64,000 nt of DNA from Paucibacter sp. TC2R-5. GTDB taxonomy: Bacteria; Pseudomonadota; Gammaproteobacteria; Burkholderiales; Burkholderiaceae_C. Under the pieces are notes generated by a model, which was given only the letters and a program-made list of their open reading frames with translations, made no database searches and was not told the origin of the DNA. Location of the stretch: positions 1-64,000 of the forward strand of contig NZ_JAJIRQ010000010.1 of NCBI RefSeq assembly GCF_025717605.1. Direction: 5' to 3'. A program made the position numbers and the translations under genes. Positions 1 through 9,264 of this stretch are shown here, in pieces (positions within the stretch are counted from its first letter, which is position 1; each line of letters opens with the position of its first letter).

Positions 1-331
1 CATTCGCTAGCAGCGCAGAAGCGGGATTATGACTGATTTTCTTCAAATCCGTCAAGTGCATCGAAATTTTCTTTTGCACTTCCTTTTTACTACCTCTGCC
101 GCTGCCTGGGCATGAACCTCAGCAGCGAAGCCCACGACTATAACACCAAATAAAGGACTGAAATGCCGTTTGCTCCGCTACACAAAGAAAGAGCGGCTCT
201 TGGACACGTAAGCTAGCGCCGAAAAAACCCATCGCAAGTTCGCGAGACGCCAGCATTCATCGGACATCAGAGCCGGCACTACCCTCGACCAAGAAGTCAA
301 AGGACAGCAGGCGCACCTAGCTTCATGCATT
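1..331. other. Gene-free stretch downstream of tctA
   Basis: I see no convincing gene here: reading frames are short and do not resemble a known family. It is more A/T-rich than the coding DNA around it. A weak short dyad followed, on the minus strand, by a run of T lies near 213-250 and could help end tctA transcription, but the stem is only about 4 bp. The window edge hides what lies upstream of position 1. Confidence 0.4.
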
Positions 332-1840
332 TCACTCCTCTTGAAACGCTTCTTCCCGTTTGTTCTTGATCGAGGGAAGCATCACCATCACCACCATCAA
401 AAGCGCCGCGATCAAGAGCCCGGTGGATAAGGGGCGCGACATGAACGTCCCCCAGTCGCCACGCGATAACAGCAATGCGCGGCGCAGGTTCTCCTCCATT
501 ATCGGCCCCAGGATGAAGCCCAATAGCAAAGGCGCAGGCTCGCAGTTCAGCTTGTAAAACACATAGCCCAGCAAGGCGAAGACAGCCGTCACAAAAACAT
601 CGAAGTTGTTGTTGTTGAGCGTGTACGCGCCGATGCAGCAAAAGGTCACGATGGCGGGGAACAAAAACCGATAAGGCACGGTCAACAGCTTGATCCAGAT
701 GCCGATCAAGGGCAAGTTCAAGACCACCAGCATTAGATTGCCCACCCACATCGACGCGATCAAGCCCCAGAACAGCTCCGGGTTGCTGACCATCACCTGC
801 GGCCCGGGCTGAATGCCCTTGATTGTCATCGCGCCGACCATCAAAGCCATCACCGCATTGGGTGGGATACCCAGCGTCAACATTGGAATAAAACTGGTCT
901 GAGCGCCGGCGTTGTTAGCAGCCTCCGGACCCGCCACACCTTGAATGGCGCCTTTGCCGAAAGGCACACGCGGGTTCTTGACGATTTTCTTTTCCAAGGT
1001 GTAGGCCGCAAATGAGGCCAGCAAAGCGCCGCCGCCCGGCAGCACACCCAGCACCGATCCCAGAGCGGTGCCGCGCACTACCGAGGGCCAGGCTTCCTTG
1101 AAGTCCTGCTTGCTGGGCCACAGCCCCTTCACATCATGAGTAAACACCTCGCGATGCTCGGCCGGTAGCCCCAGGTTGGCGATGATTTCACCAAAGCCGA
1201 AAATGCCCATGGCGACCACCACAAAACCCAGGCCATCGCTCAATTCCGGGATGCCGAACGAGAAGCGCGGTGTACCTGAGATCACATCTGTGTTGATCTG
1301 ACCCAGCAGCAGCCCCAACAAAATCATCGCAATCGCCTTGACCAAGGAGCCCGATGCCAAGACCACGGCGCCAACCAAGCCCAGAACCATCAGCGAGAAA
1401 TACTCGGCCGGGCCAAATTTGAAGGCCAACTCGGTCAACGGCGGCGCAAATGCCGCAATGATGATGGTGCCCACACAGCCGGCGAAAAAAGACCCCAAGC
1501 CGGCCACAGCCAAGGCCGCTCCTGCACGGCCCTGGCGCGCCATCTGATAACCATCGATGGCCGTCACCACCGAGCTGGATTCACCCGGTACATTGATCAA
1601 AATAGCCGTGGTCGAACCGCCGTACTGCGCGCCGTAATAGATGCCGGCCAACATGATCAAGGCCGGAGTTGCATCCAAGGCGTAAATGGAAGGCAACAGC
1701 ATCGCGATCGTGGCGACCGGGCCGAGCCCAGGCAACACGCCAATCAAGGTTCCCAGCACCGCGCCGCCAAAGGCATAGAGCAGATTTTGAAAGGTCAGCG
1801 CCGTGTGAAAACCCAGCGACAAATTACTCAGAAGATCCAT
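332..1840 (-). CDS. tctA: Tripartite tricarboxylate transporter permease TctA
   Basis: Large integral membrane subunit (502 aa) of a secondary TTT-family carrier that takes up citrate or other carboxylates with a periplasmic binding protein. The protein is almost all hydrophobic segments, about 10-12, with the family's glycine/proline-rich N-terminal part (GVLPGLGPVA near residue 38) and a second related motif, GVLPGGGALL, near the middle, reflecting the internal repeat of TctA. The length fits the family. The frame is open upstream, but the family N-terminus (MDLLSNLSLGF) fixes the start at 1840, 11 nt after the tctB stop, so the two are co-transcribed. No binding-protein gene (tctC) is found on either side, so the substrate cannot be told. 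Confidence 0.93.
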   Translation of the reverse strand: MDLLSNLSLGFHTALTFQNLLYAFGGAVLGTLIGVLPGLGPVATIAMLLPSIYALDATPALIMLAGIYYGAQYGGSTTAILINVPGESSSVVTAIDGYQMARQGRAGAALAVAGLGSFFAGCVGTIIIAAFAPPLTELAFKFGPAEYFSLMVLGLVGAVVLASGSLVKAIAMILLGLLLGQINTDVISGTPRFSFGIPELSDGLGFVVVAMGIFGFGEIIANLGLPAEHREVFTHDVKGLWPSKQDFKEAWPSVVRGTALGSVLGVLPGGGALLASFAAYTLEKKIVKNPRVPFGKGAIQGVAGPEAANNAGAQTSFIPMLTLGIPPNAVMALMVGAMTIKGIQPGPQVMVSNPELFWGLIASMWVGNLMLVVLNLPLIGIWIKLLTVPYRFLFPAIVTFCCIGAYTLNNNNFDVFVTAVFALLGYVFYKLNCEPAPLLLGFILGPIMEENLRRALLLSRGDWGTFMSRPLSTGLLIAALLMVVMVMLPSIKNKREEAFQEE

Positions 1841-1851
1841 GCCTGTCGCCC

Positions 1852-2316
1852 TCAAGCAGCAAAAATTGTGGGCCAGACCGGAATAATCAGCCGCAAACCC
1901 CAGACAAAAATCAGCCAACTCCCGAAGGTCAGCAGGGCGCAGTTGAGCAAGGCATCTTTCAACTTGAACTCGTCTCCGGCCAAGGACGACAGCAGAATCA
2001 CGGCGGGCAAGGTCAAGACCAGGCCGAGGCGCGGCAACATCCAGCCAAACAGGCAGATGGCCGCGATGATGATGAATAAGGGTCGCCAAGCGACGCGGCC
2101 GATGAGCTCACCGTCCTCGGTCTCAATGGTCAGCGCCTTGAACAAGACCATGCCGCCGAGCAGGGCCAAAAGCACGCCCAAACCGAAGGGGAAATAGGCC
2201 GGGCCGGGCTGGGCCGATGAGCCGAAGCTGTATTCCTTGGAAGCCCAGGCAAACGCCAGTCCCACGGCCACAAACAGCAGGCCCGAAAAAAAATCTCGCT
2301 GACTCTTGATCTTCAT
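1852..2316 (-). CDS. tctB: Tripartite tricarboxylate transporter small membrane subunit TctB
   Basis: Small membrane subunit (154 aa) of the TTT transporter, with four predicted transmembrane segments (about residues 10-28, 42-60, 80-113 as a pair, 125-148), the usual TctB layout. The family signature around residues 30-45 (PGPAYFPFGLG, a proline/glycine-rich stretch leading to the second helix) is clear. It lies just upstream of tctA with an 11-nt gap and probably couples TctA to the binding protein. A 98-nt gap separates it from the upstream ATPase gene; that gap holds an inverted repeat around GAATTCT (2333-2339 and 2348-2354), so tctBA may have its own promoter. Confidence 0.9.
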   Translation of the reverse strand: MKIKSQRDFFSGLLFVAVGLAFAWASKEYSFGSSAQPGPAYFPFGLGVLLALLGGMVLFKALTIETEDGELIGRVAWRPLFIIIAAICLFGWMLPRLGLVLTLPAVILLSSLAGDEFKLKDALLNCALLTFGSWLIFVWGLRLIIPVWPTIFAA

Positions 2317-2414
2317 TGCCTGGCCGCCCTGGGAATTCTGTTGAGCGAGAATTCTAGGTGTCGCAAAACGCCAAACCAGTATGGCTTACGCGCAGTAAAT
2401 CAGCAGCGGCGGCC

Positions 2415-4211
2415 TTAACTTTGCCATTGCGGCGTGCTGCGCAAGATTTCTTCCAATGTGGTCATGCCCTCAGCAACCTTCATCGCACCCGCCAAACGCA
2501 AGGGCCGCAGGCCTTCTTGAACAGCTTGGCGACGCAGCGCTGAGATGTCGGGCGTCGGATGCAGATGCGCTTTGACCGACTCCTCTATCGTCAGCAACTC
2601 ATAAAGCCCGGCACGCCCCCGGAAACCGGTGTTGCGGCATTCCAGGCAACCAACCGCCTTGTAAGGCTTGACGCCGCCATTCATGCGCCAATGCTTGAGC
2701 ATCTCGTTGAGCGTGTCCCGGGTGACGCTGGGATCGGGCACCTTGCAATGTTTGCATAGCGTGCGCACCAGGCGCTGCGCCAGCACGCCAATCACCGTCG
2801 CGCTGATCAGGTAGGACGGCACGCCCAGATCGGTCAGCCGCGTGATCGCCGCAGCCGCATCATTGGTGTGCAAGGTGCTGAAGACCAGATGCCCGGTCAG
2901 CGCAGCTTGGATTGCCATTTCGGCCGTCGCCAGGTCGCGGATCTCGCCGACCATGATGATGTCAGGGTCCTGTCGCATCAGCGCCCGCAGGCCTTCGGCG
3001 AAACCAAAGTCCAGCACCGTCTGCACCTGGGTCTGATTGAAGGCCGGCTCGATCATTTCGATCGGGTCTTCGATCGTGCAGACATTGACCTCGTCGGTGG
3101 CCAAGCGCTTGAGCGTCGAATACAGCGTGGTGGTCTTGCCGCTGCCGGTAGGGCCCGTCACCAGAATGATGCCGTGCGGCCGCTGCACCAGCTTCTCCCA
3201 GCGCTCGTTGTCATGCGGCGAAAAGCCCAGCATGGACAGGTCTTTGACCGCCGTGTCGGGGTCAAAAATACGCATCACCATCTTCTCGCCGAAGGCGGTG
3301 GGCAGCGTCGACAAGCGCATTTCCACCTCGTCGCCGGCCGGGTTGCGGGTCTTGATGCGACCGTCCAGCGGCCGCCGACGCTCGACCACGTCCATGCGGC
3401 CCAAGAGCTTGATGCGAGAGATCATCGCGCTCATCACCGTAGGCGGCAGCTGATAAACGGTGTGCAAAACACCGTCGATGCGGAAGCGGATCACGCCCAT
3501 CTCGCGCCGCGGCTCCAGATGAATATCGCTGGCACGCTGATCGAACGCGTATTGCCATAACCAGTCAACCACCTGCACAACGCCCTGGTCATTGGCGTCT
3601 AACTGCTTATTGCTGCGGCCCAGCTCGACCAGTTGCTCGAAGCTCGCCACCTGACTGGACTCACCTGCCTTGGCGGCCGCCCGCACCGAGCGCGCCAGCG
3701 TGAAGAACTCGGTCGTCAAGCGCGATATCTCAAGCGGGTTGGCCACCACCAGCTTGATCGGCTTGCGCATATGTGACTCGATCTGCGCCACCCAAGCGAT
3801 ATCAAAAGGCTCCGAAGTAGCGATCGTCACGTCATTCAGGCCGACCAGAAGTGGCAGGCAGCGCTTGGCCTCGGCGTAGCCGACCGACATCACGTCCGAG
3901 ACCCGGCCCACATCCACCTTGAGCGGATCGATACGCAAATAAGGCAGCTTGGCGCGTCCGGCCAGCCATTCGGTCAGCGCATCCAGATCAAGCGCCTTGC
4001 CGCTGTCCACGCGGGTCAGCCCGGCATGCGCCATGCGCACCAAGGGGTGTAGCGAGCTGTCACCGGCGGCAAAACGCTGCTCGGTACGCTGCACCTGCTC
4101 CGGGTCGATCAGCTCATCTTCCAAAAGCCAGCGCAGCAGTGCACGCCATTCAAGCCGACCTTCCGATTTAACGGCAGCGGGATTGGGGTCGGCTTTCGAC
4201 TTGGCGCTCAT
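2415..4211 (-). CDS. GspE/PulE/PilB-type secretion ATPase, orphan
   Basis: Cytoplasmic hexameric ATPase of the type II secretion/type IV pilus assembly class (598 aa). With the start at 4211, an MshEN-like N-terminal domain spans about 20-150, Walker A (GPTGSGKTT) lies at about 353-361, the Walker B region (IIMVGEIRD) at about 418-426, a His box (STLHTND) follows, and a tetracysteine zinc motif has pairs at about 486/489 (CKHC) and 522/525 (CLEC). The start is chosen because its ATG overlaps the stop of the upstream SpeE-like gene as ATGA, indicating translational coupling; an in-frame extension to 4277 is less likely. No other secretion or pilus genes are nearby, so the machine it powers is unknown; candidates are a type II system or type IV pilus encoded elsewhere. 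Confidence 0.9.
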   Translation of the reverse strand: MSAKSKADPNPAAVKSEGRLEWRALLRWLLEDELIDPEQVQRTEQRFAAGDSSLHPLVRMAHAGLTRVDSGKALDLDALTEWLAGRAKLPYLRIDPLKVDVGRVSDVMSVGYAEAKRCLPLLVGLNDVTIATSEPFDIAWVAQIESHMRKPIKLVVANPLEISRLTTEFFTLARSVRAAAKAGESSQVASFEQLVELGRSNKQLDANDQGVVQVVDWLWQYAFDQRASDIHLEPRREMGVIRFRIDGVLHTVYQLPPTVMSAMISRIKLLGRMDVVERRRPLDGRIKTRNPAGDEVEMRLSTLPTAFGEKMVMRIFDPDTAVKDLSMLGFSPHDNERWEKLVQRPHGIILVTGPTGSGKTTTLYSTLKRLATDEVNVCTIEDPIEMIEPAFNQTQVQTVLDFGFAEGLRALMRQDPDIIMVGEIRDLATAEMAIQAALTGHLVFSTLHTNDAAAAITRLTDLGVPSYLISATVIGVLAQRLVRTLCKHCKVPDPSVTRDTLNEMLKHWRMNGGVKPYKAVGCLECRNTGFRGRAGLYELLTIEESVKAHLHPTPDISALRRQAVQEGLRPLRLAGAMKVAEGMTTLEEILRSTPQWQS

Positions 4212-5005
4212 GTCTGGGGCTCGGCTTTCAGCTGATTGATGATGCTCATAGGCAGTGGACGCACCAGCCTCAACCACTTCGATGCCGGCAGATCAAATTG
4301 CGCCTCGATATTAGCCGCTCGCCGCTCCAATTCTTCACGCTCCGGCACCGCTACACCGCGCGCGGCGACAACGATGGTGTTGCCCTCCTTGGTGGGCGCC
4401 AAACTCCAGACCTGGTCGCTGCCAAAGACCGCCGCAATGCGGGCGGCGCTGCGGGCAAAGCTGGCGTCACGGCCAAACAGGTTCACCGTCATCAGCCCAC
4501 CATCGGCCAGCAAATTGAAGCAGTTCGCATAGAAGGCTTCGTCATCCAGAACCGGCGACGCAGCATCATGGTCGTAAAGGTCGACGTTCAAAACTTGCGC
4601 CGTTTGCGTACGCTCGGCATCCGCCACCCAGCGCGCCGCGTCCTCGTTGTAGACGGTCAGACGCTTATCGTCCTCGGGCAGGTGAAACCAGATCCGGCAG
4701 GCGTGGATGACGGTCGGGTTGATCTCCACCGCTGTGGTTTGCATGCGCAGCACCTTGTGGCAGTAACGCGTGATCGCAGCGGCACCCAGGCCCAGCTGCA
4801 CTGCGTGGCCCTCGCGTAGCGATTCGCTGTCACGCCAGAGCATCCACACCATCATCCGCTGTATGTATTCCAGCTCCAGATGCTGGGGCTTGCGGATGCG
4901 CATCGCGCCCTGCACCCAGATCGAGTCCAGGTGCAAAAAGCGTACGCCGTCAAACTCGGACAAGGTGGCCGGTGCCCAGGCCATTTTTTTGATTTTTTTA
5001 CTCAT
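4208..5005 (-). CDS. SpeE-like (spermidine synthase fold) methyltransferase-family protein
   Basis: Protein of about 265 aa with the Rossmann-type fold of polyamine aminopropyltransferases. A nucleotide-binding glycine motif (QLGLGAAAI), an acidic residue after the second strand (AVEINPTVI) and a later acidic strand end (LNVDLYDHDAA) match the spermidine synthase C-terminal domain; the N-terminal beta domain is short. Many such proteins are not true spermidine synthases, so the substrate is left open. The 3' end overlaps the GspE-like gene by 4 nt and the 5' end overlaps the glycosylase gene by 8 nt, placing it inside the lolC-to-ATPase run. The start is uncertain: ATG codons at 5017, 5005 and 4984 are all possible and none has a strong ribosome site. 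Confidence 0.75.
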   Translation of the reverse strand: MSKKIKKMAWAPATLSEFDGVRFLHLDSIWVQGAMRIRKPQHLELEYIQRMMVWMLWRDSESLREGHAVQLGLGAAAITRYCHKVLRMQTTAVEINPTVIHACRIWFHLPEDDKRLTVYNEDAARWVADAERTQTAQVLNVDLYDHDAASPVLDDEAFYANCFNLLADGGLMTVNLFGRDASFARSAARIAAVFGSDQVWSLAPTKEGNTIVVAARGVAVPEREELERRAANIEAQFDLPASKWLRLVRPLPMSIINQLKAEPQT

Positions 5006-5519
5006 TGCTGCTGCCATGAAAGTCGTCGGCGTATTCCTTGGACAAGGTCGCCCAAGCCGCCAGTTTGCCTGCATAAGCCAGTGTGTAGGCGGGGCTCGAT
5101 GAAGGCAGGGTCAGAATTCTGTAGCGATCGGCGTGCGCACCCAGCTGGCGCAAGCCGATTTTGGCGGCCGTGCCGCCATTGAAGGCGATGGTCCGCAACT
5201 GCGGTAGGCCGGCCAGCAAGGTGAACAAATCGCTGGGCCTGGGGTCGCGGATCTCGCTGTCGAGGCTGCCGCGCCTATGCGTCTCGCTGATCACATCCCA
5301 GAGTCCTATTTGATTGGCGAGCAAGAGCTGCAAGCGCACCGGATAGTCGACCTGCGCCAAGGGCAGCCCAAAGCTGTCACCCAACAAGCGCCAGAGTTGG
5401 TTGCGCGGGTGGCCGTAATACTGCTGGGCCTGCAGCGAGGCCACGCCGGGGAAGCTGCCCAGCACCAGCAAGCGGGTGTCGGGGGCGACCTGGGGCGCCA
5501 AGCCCTTCAATCTATCCAT
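4998..5519 (-). CDS. DNA-deoxyinosine glycosylase (uracil-DNA glycosylase superfamily)
   Basis: Base-excision repair glycosylase (173 aa) expected to remove hypoxanthine, and perhaps uracil, from DNA. The N-terminal active-site loop (LGSFPGVASLQAQQYYGHP at about residues 20-38) and the following NQLWRLL are typical of the hypoxanthine/deoxyinosine subfamily, as is the late substrate loop LPSSSPAY. The length is normal. The ATG at 5519 is preferred because it overlaps tatD by 8 nt and starts just before the conserved part; the frame runs open to 5558. It shares an operon with tatD, another DNA-processing enzyme, which suits a repair role. Mug-type G:T/U glycosylase is the closest alternative name. 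Confidence 0.85.
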   Translation of the reverse strand: MDRLKGLAPQVAPDTRLLVLGSFPGVASLQAQQYYGHPRNQLWRLLGDSFGLPLAQVDYPVRLQLLLANQIGLWDVISETHRRGSLDSEIRDPRPSDLFTLLAGLPQLRTIAFNGGTAAKIGLRQLGAHADRYRILTLPSSSPAYTLAYAGKLAAWATLSKEYADDFHGSSNE

Positions 5520-6333
5520 CAAGTAGCCCCCGCAAGCGCGGCAAGGCGGCCAGCACATTGGCGCCGGTGACGGCCGCCGTATGTGCCGGCGTCCAGCCGC
5601 GCAGCATGCTCAAGCTCTCGGCAATGCGCGGCAGCTCGGCCGGCTCGTTGCGACCCGTTGACTCGCCCGCAGCGCGTTGCTCGGCCGTCTTGTAGAGCCA
5701 ATACGGCGGGATGTCCGGTGCGTCTGTCTCCAGCACCACGGCGATCTCGGGCAGCTCGGTCGCCAATCGACGAATCTGCAGGGAGCGCTCAAACGTCAAG
5801 GTGCCGCCAAAGCCCAGCTTGAAGCCCAAGTCGATGAAGCGCTGGGCTTGCTGCGCACTGCCGTTGAACGCATGAGCAATGCCGCCAGCCACCGGGATGC
5901 GCCCCAAGCCCGCCAGCAATTGATCGGCGCTGCGCCGCACATGCAGGATCACCGGCAAGGCAAAACGCCTCGCCAATTTGAGCTGCTCCATGTAAAAAAA
6001 CTGCTGCTTCTCGGCATCCAAACCCGGCACAAAAAAGTCCAGCCCGATCTCACCCACCGCCACCAGGCGCGGATCATCACGGTGGCGCTCCAACTGCGCG
6101 GCCAGCAAGGTCAGGTCTTGCTCGCAGGCCTGCATCACATAGAGAGGGTGAATGCCCAGCGCATAGGCAAAACCATGACGATGTGCCTGCTCACGAGCGC
6201 TATCCCAGTCGAAGGCACCAACTGCCGGTATCACCAACATGCGCACACCAGCAGCCACCGCACGCTGCACCACCGCATCGCGGTCGGCATCAAACTCCGG
6301 CGCGTCGAGATGGCAGTGGCTGTCTATCCACAT
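5512..6333 (-). CDS. TatD-family metal-dependent DNase
   Basis: TIM-barrel hydrolase of the TatD family (273 aa from the ATG at 6333), a magnesium-dependent 3'-5' exonuclease of single-stranded DNA and RNA linked to repair of oxidative damage. Metal ligands are visible as DSHCHLD at the N-terminus, GEIGLDFF near 97, HVRRS near 140, AHAFNGS near 163 and the late acidic ETDAPD near 210. A TTG at 6345 would add four residues; the ATG is preferred. It lies 18 nt behind purU and overlaps the glycosylase gene. Which TatD paralogue (TatD, YcfH, YjjV) it matches cannot be settled by eye; the sequence is most like the YjjV type. Confidence 0.88.
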   Translation of the reverse strand: MWIDSHCHLDAPEFDADRDAVVQRAVAAGVRMLVIPAVGAFDWDSAREQAHRHGFAYALGIHPLYVMQACEQDLTLLAAQLERHRDDPRLVAVGEIGLDFFVPGLDAEKQQFFYMEQLKLARRFALPVILHVRRSADQLLAGLGRIPVAGGIAHAFNGSAQQAQRFIDLGFKLGFGGTLTFERSLQIRRLATELPEIAVVLETDAPDIPPYWLYKTAEQRAAGESTGRNEPAELPRIAESLSMLRGWTPAHTAAVTGANVLAALPRLRGLLDG

Positions 6334-6351
6334 CAACGAGGCCAACGTAAC

Positions 6352-7212
6352 TTACTTGAACACCACCGTGCGCCTGCCGTTCATCAAGACCCGGTGCTCG
6401 GCATGCCACTGAATGGCACGCGCCAGCGTCACGCACTCGGTGTCGCGGCCTATCGCCACCAAGGCCTCGGGCGCAAGGCTGTGGTCAATGCGCGCCACCT
6501 CCTGCTCGATGATGGGGCCTTCGTCCAGGTCGGAGGTGACGTAGTGCGCGGTCGCGCCGATCAGCTTGACGCCACGCTCATGCGCTTGGTGATAGGGCTT
6601 GGCGCCCTTGAAGCTGGGCAAAAAGCTGTGATGGATATTGATCGCCCGGCCGGCCAGAAACTTGCACATCTCGGGCGAGAGGATTTGCATATAGCGGGCC
6701 AGCACCACCAAGTCGATCTGCTGCTCTTCCACCAACTCGCGCAACTTGCGCTCCTGCGCCTGCTTTTGTTCCTCGGTCGAGTTCAAGAGCGGGAAATGGT
6801 GGAAAGGGATGTTGTGCGAGGCGGCCAGCTGATAGAAATCACGGTGGTTGGACGCGATGGCCGGGATCTCAATCGGCAGGTGCCCGGTCTGCACACGGAA
6901 TAACAAGTCATTCAGGCAGTGGCCGAGCTTGGAAACCAAGAGCAGCACGCGCGTCTTGGCGCGACTGGACACCAGCGTCCAATCCATTTGCAAACGCTGC
7001 GCCAAGGGCTCAAAAGCTGCTTGAAGAGCGCCAGCTTCAACGCCAGGCGCACATTCAAACTCAATGCGCATGAAGAAGCGGCGGTGGTCGGCGTCGCCAT
7101 GTTGGGCCGAGCTGAGGATATTGCCGCCTTGGCTCGCCAACACACCGGTGACGGCGTGGACGATGCCGGCCTGATCGGGGCAGCTGAGTTTGAGGATGAA
7201 GCGAGAGTTCAC
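6352..7212 (-). CDS. purU: Formyltetrahydrofolate deformylase
   Basis: Hydrolyses 10-formyltetrahydrofolate to formate and tetrahydrofolate, balancing one-carbon units and feeding formate to PurT-type purine synthesis. The protein (about 286 aa) has an N-terminal ACT domain (about 5-85, LSCPDQAGIVHAVTG) and a C-terminal formyltransferase-like domain with the INIHHSFLPSFKGAKPYHQA core and the DEGPIIEQ motif, including the conserved Asn, His and Asp of the family. The start is unclear: GTG at 7212 begins right before the ACT domain, while a TTG at 7233 adds seven residues. It follows lolD by 30 nt or less, so probably shares its transcript. Confidence 0.93.
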   Translation of the reverse strand: MNSRFILKLSCPDQAGIVHAVTGVLASQGGNILSSAQHGDADHRRFFMRIEFECAPGVEAGALQAAFEPLAQRLQMDWTLVSSRAKTRVLLLVSKLGHCLNDLLFRVQTGHLPIEIPAIASNHRDFYQLAASHNIPFHHFPLLNSTEEQKQAQERKLRELVEEQQIDLVVLARYMQILSPEMCKFLAGRAINIHHSFLPSFKGAKPYHQAHERGVKLIGATAHYVTSDLDEGPIIEQEVARIDHSLAPEALVAIGRDTECVTLARAIQWHAEHRVLMNGRRTVVFK

Positions 7213-7242
7213 GGGTGTGTCCGAAAAAACCAAACAATTACG

Positions 7243-7941
7243 TTAAGCTGCAATTGCAACTTGCATGGTGCCGCCGACCAAGCTCAGTTGGGTGCGGCAT
7301 TGCGCTGCCAGAGTCTGGTCATGCGTGACCAGCACAAAGGCGGTGCCGATGTCCTGCGCCGTTGCCAGCATCAGCTCGAACACCGCCTGCGCCGTGTTGC
7401 GATCCAGATTGCCGGTCGGCTCATCGGCCAGCACGCAGGCCGGCTGAGTCACCAGCGCACGCGCGATCGCGACCCGCTGGCGCTCACCGCCCGACAACTC
7501 GGCTGGCCGGTGCAAGACGCGTGCGCCCAGGCCCACCCGGCCCAGCATGGCGGCCGCCACTTCGCGCGCCTGAGCCTGCGGCATCCGGCGTATGCGCAAG
7601 GGCATCGCGACATTGTCCAGCGCATTGAACTCGGGCAATAAATGGTGGAACTGGTAAACAAAACCAAGATGCTGGTTGCGCCAGCGGCCCAGCTCGGGCT
7701 CGGCCATCCCGGCCAGTTTGCGGCCCATCAAGGTCACCGCGCCGCTGCTGGGCTTGTCCAAGCCGCCCAATAGATGCAACAAGGTGGACTTGCCTGAACC
7801 CGAGGCCCCGACGATCGCCAGCGTCTCGCCGCGCCGCACGGTCAGGTCAACGCCGTTCAGAACCTGTACGTCGAGATCACCTTCGGTAAAGCGGCGGCCC
7901 AGATTCTGGCCTTGCAACACCACGTCATCGCTCTTATTCAT
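7243..7941 (-). CDS. lolD: Lipoprotein-releasing system ATP-binding protein LolD
   Basis: ABC ATPase (232 aa) that powers release of outer-membrane lipoproteins from the inner membrane to the carrier LolA. Walker A (GASGSGKST, about 45-53), Q-loop region ([12 protein letters not shown]), ABC signature (LSGGERQR), Walker B ([12 protein letters not shown]) and the H-loop (VTHD) are all present. The [10 protein letters not shown]-like stretch and EPTGNLD are typical of LolD/MacB-class ATPases. It overlaps lolC by 8 nt, giving the usual lolC-lolD order and tight coupling. Confidence 0.95.
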   Translation of the reverse strand: MNKSDDVVLQGQNLGRRFTEGDLDVQVLNGVDLTVRRGETLAIVGASGSGKSTLLHLLGGLDKPSSGAVTLMGRKLAGMAEPELGRWRNQHLGFVYQFHHLLPEFNALDNVAMPLRIRRMPQAQAREVAAAMLGRVGLGARVLHRPAELSGGERQRVAIARALVTQPACVLADEPTGNLDRNTAQAVFELMLATAQDIGTAFVLVTHDQTLAAQCRTQLSLVGGTMQVAIAA

Positions 7942-9190
7942 ACCTTAAAGCCTCAGCGGGCTGAACACGGCTGGCACGCCAACTCGGATAAATGGTGGCC
8001 AAGAAGGCCAAAGCCAGCGAAATGCCGACCAGCGGCGCAATGTCGGACATCCGTGGATCGCTGGGCATATGGCTGATCAGATACATGCTGGCGGGCAGGA
8101 ACTGCGTGTTCAGCGCCCATTCGATCGCCGGCACGATGACGTCCAGATTCAGCGCAATCAACAAACCCAGCCCCAAGCCAGACAAGGTCCCCAAGACACC
8201 GGCCAACGCGCCCTGCACCATGAAGATCACCATGATGGAGCGCGGGCTGGCGCCCAGCGTGCGCAGGATGGCGATATCGGCCTGCTTGTCGGTCACCGTC
8301 ATCACCAAGGTCGAAACCAGATTGAAGGCGGCCACCGCGACGATCAGGGTCAGGATGATGCTCATCATGCGTTTTTCGACCTGCACCGCGTCATACCAAT
8401 TGGCATTGGTGCGGGTCCAGTCGCGCACCCGCGTCTCCACCCCCAGGCTGCTCGCCAGCTGATTGCCGACTTGGCGCGCCTGATGCACATCGCTGAGCTT
8501 GAGCTGCACACCGGTCGGCCCGGCAACGCGGAAAAACTTGGCCGCGTCATCGACATGGATCATCGCCATGCCGCTGTCGTACTCGTAATGGCCGGCATTG
8601 AACACCCCAACCAGGGTGAACTGCTTGTAACGCGGCAGCACGCCGGCCGGCGTGACGTTGCCGCTCGGCGCCACCAAGGTCAGCTTGTCGCCGAGCTGAA
8701 CGCCCAGCATATGGGCCAGCTCGACGCCCACCACGATGCCAAATTCGCCGGCGCGCAGCTTGGACAGCGGCCCATCCTTGAGCTTGGCCGCCAGCGGCGT
8801 GACGGCCGGCTCGTACTGCGGGTCAATGCCGCGCACGATAGCGCCGCGCATGTCTTCGCCGCGCGCGATCAAGACCTGTGAGGCGATGAAAGGCGCTGCG
8901 GCCAGCACGGCCGGATTTTGCTTGGCCTGAGCGGCGGTGGCCTGCCAGTCGGCCAAGGCCCGGCCCTGGTAATCAGTCAGCTCGACATGGGCAATCACGG
9001 AAAGCATGCGGTCGCGCACCTCGCTCTGGAAGCCGTTCATCACCGACAGCACGATGATCAGCGCAGCGACCCCGAGCGCAATACCCAAGACCGAAACGCC
9101 CGAGATAAAGGAGATGAAACGGTTGCGCCGCCCGCCCTTGCCGGCGCGGGTATAGCGCCAACCGATTTGCAATTCATATGGCCAATTCAT
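7934..9190 (-). CDS. lolC: Lipoprotein-releasing system permease LolC/LolE family
   Basis: Inner-membrane permease (418 aa) of the lipoprotein export complex. It has one N-terminal transmembrane helix (about 25-50), a large MacB-like periplasmic domain (about 50-265) and three C-terminal helices in an FtsX domain (about 275-410, with [12 protein letters not shown] as the FtsX family hallmark). The ATG at 9190 ([15 protein letters not shown]) matches the family N-terminus; the open frame back to 9292 is ignored. Only one permease gene is here, so the complex may use it as a homodimer (LolF-like) or a second permease gene may lie elsewhere. It is the first gene of the minus-strand run and diverges from sbp. 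Confidence 0.93.
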   Translation of the reverse strand: MNWPYELQIGWRYTRAGKGGRRNRFISFISGVSVLGIALGVAALIIVLSVMNGFQSEVRDRMLSVIAHVELTDYQGRALADWQATAAQAKQNPAVLAAAPFIASQVLIARGEDMRGAIVRGIDPQYEPAVTPLAAKLKDGPLSKLRAGEFGIVVGVELAHMLGVQLGDKLTLVAPSGNVTPAGVLPRYKQFTLVGVFNAGHYEYDSGMAMIHVDDAAKFFRVAGPTGVQLKLSDVHQARQVGNQLASSLGVETRVRDWTRTNANWYDAVQVEKRMMSIILTLIVAVAAFNLVSTLVMTVTDKQADIAILRTLGASPRSIMVIFMVQGALAGVLGTLSGLGLGLLIALNLDVIVPAIEWALNTQFLPASMYLISHMPSDPRMSDIAPLVGISLALAFLATIYPSWRASRVQPAEALRYE

Positions 9191-9264
9191 GGGCAGGGAT
9201 GCTAACCGACCCGGGCTACCCGGCTGCCTGCTGAACGCAAAGCAAGGAGGCTTCAATGCATCCA

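Noticed and set aside
5677-6903. A 408-aa plus-strand open frame across tatD and purU
   Set aside because: Antisense to two well-supported enzymes and crossing their boundary; composition is shadow-like (His, Gln, Arg rich).
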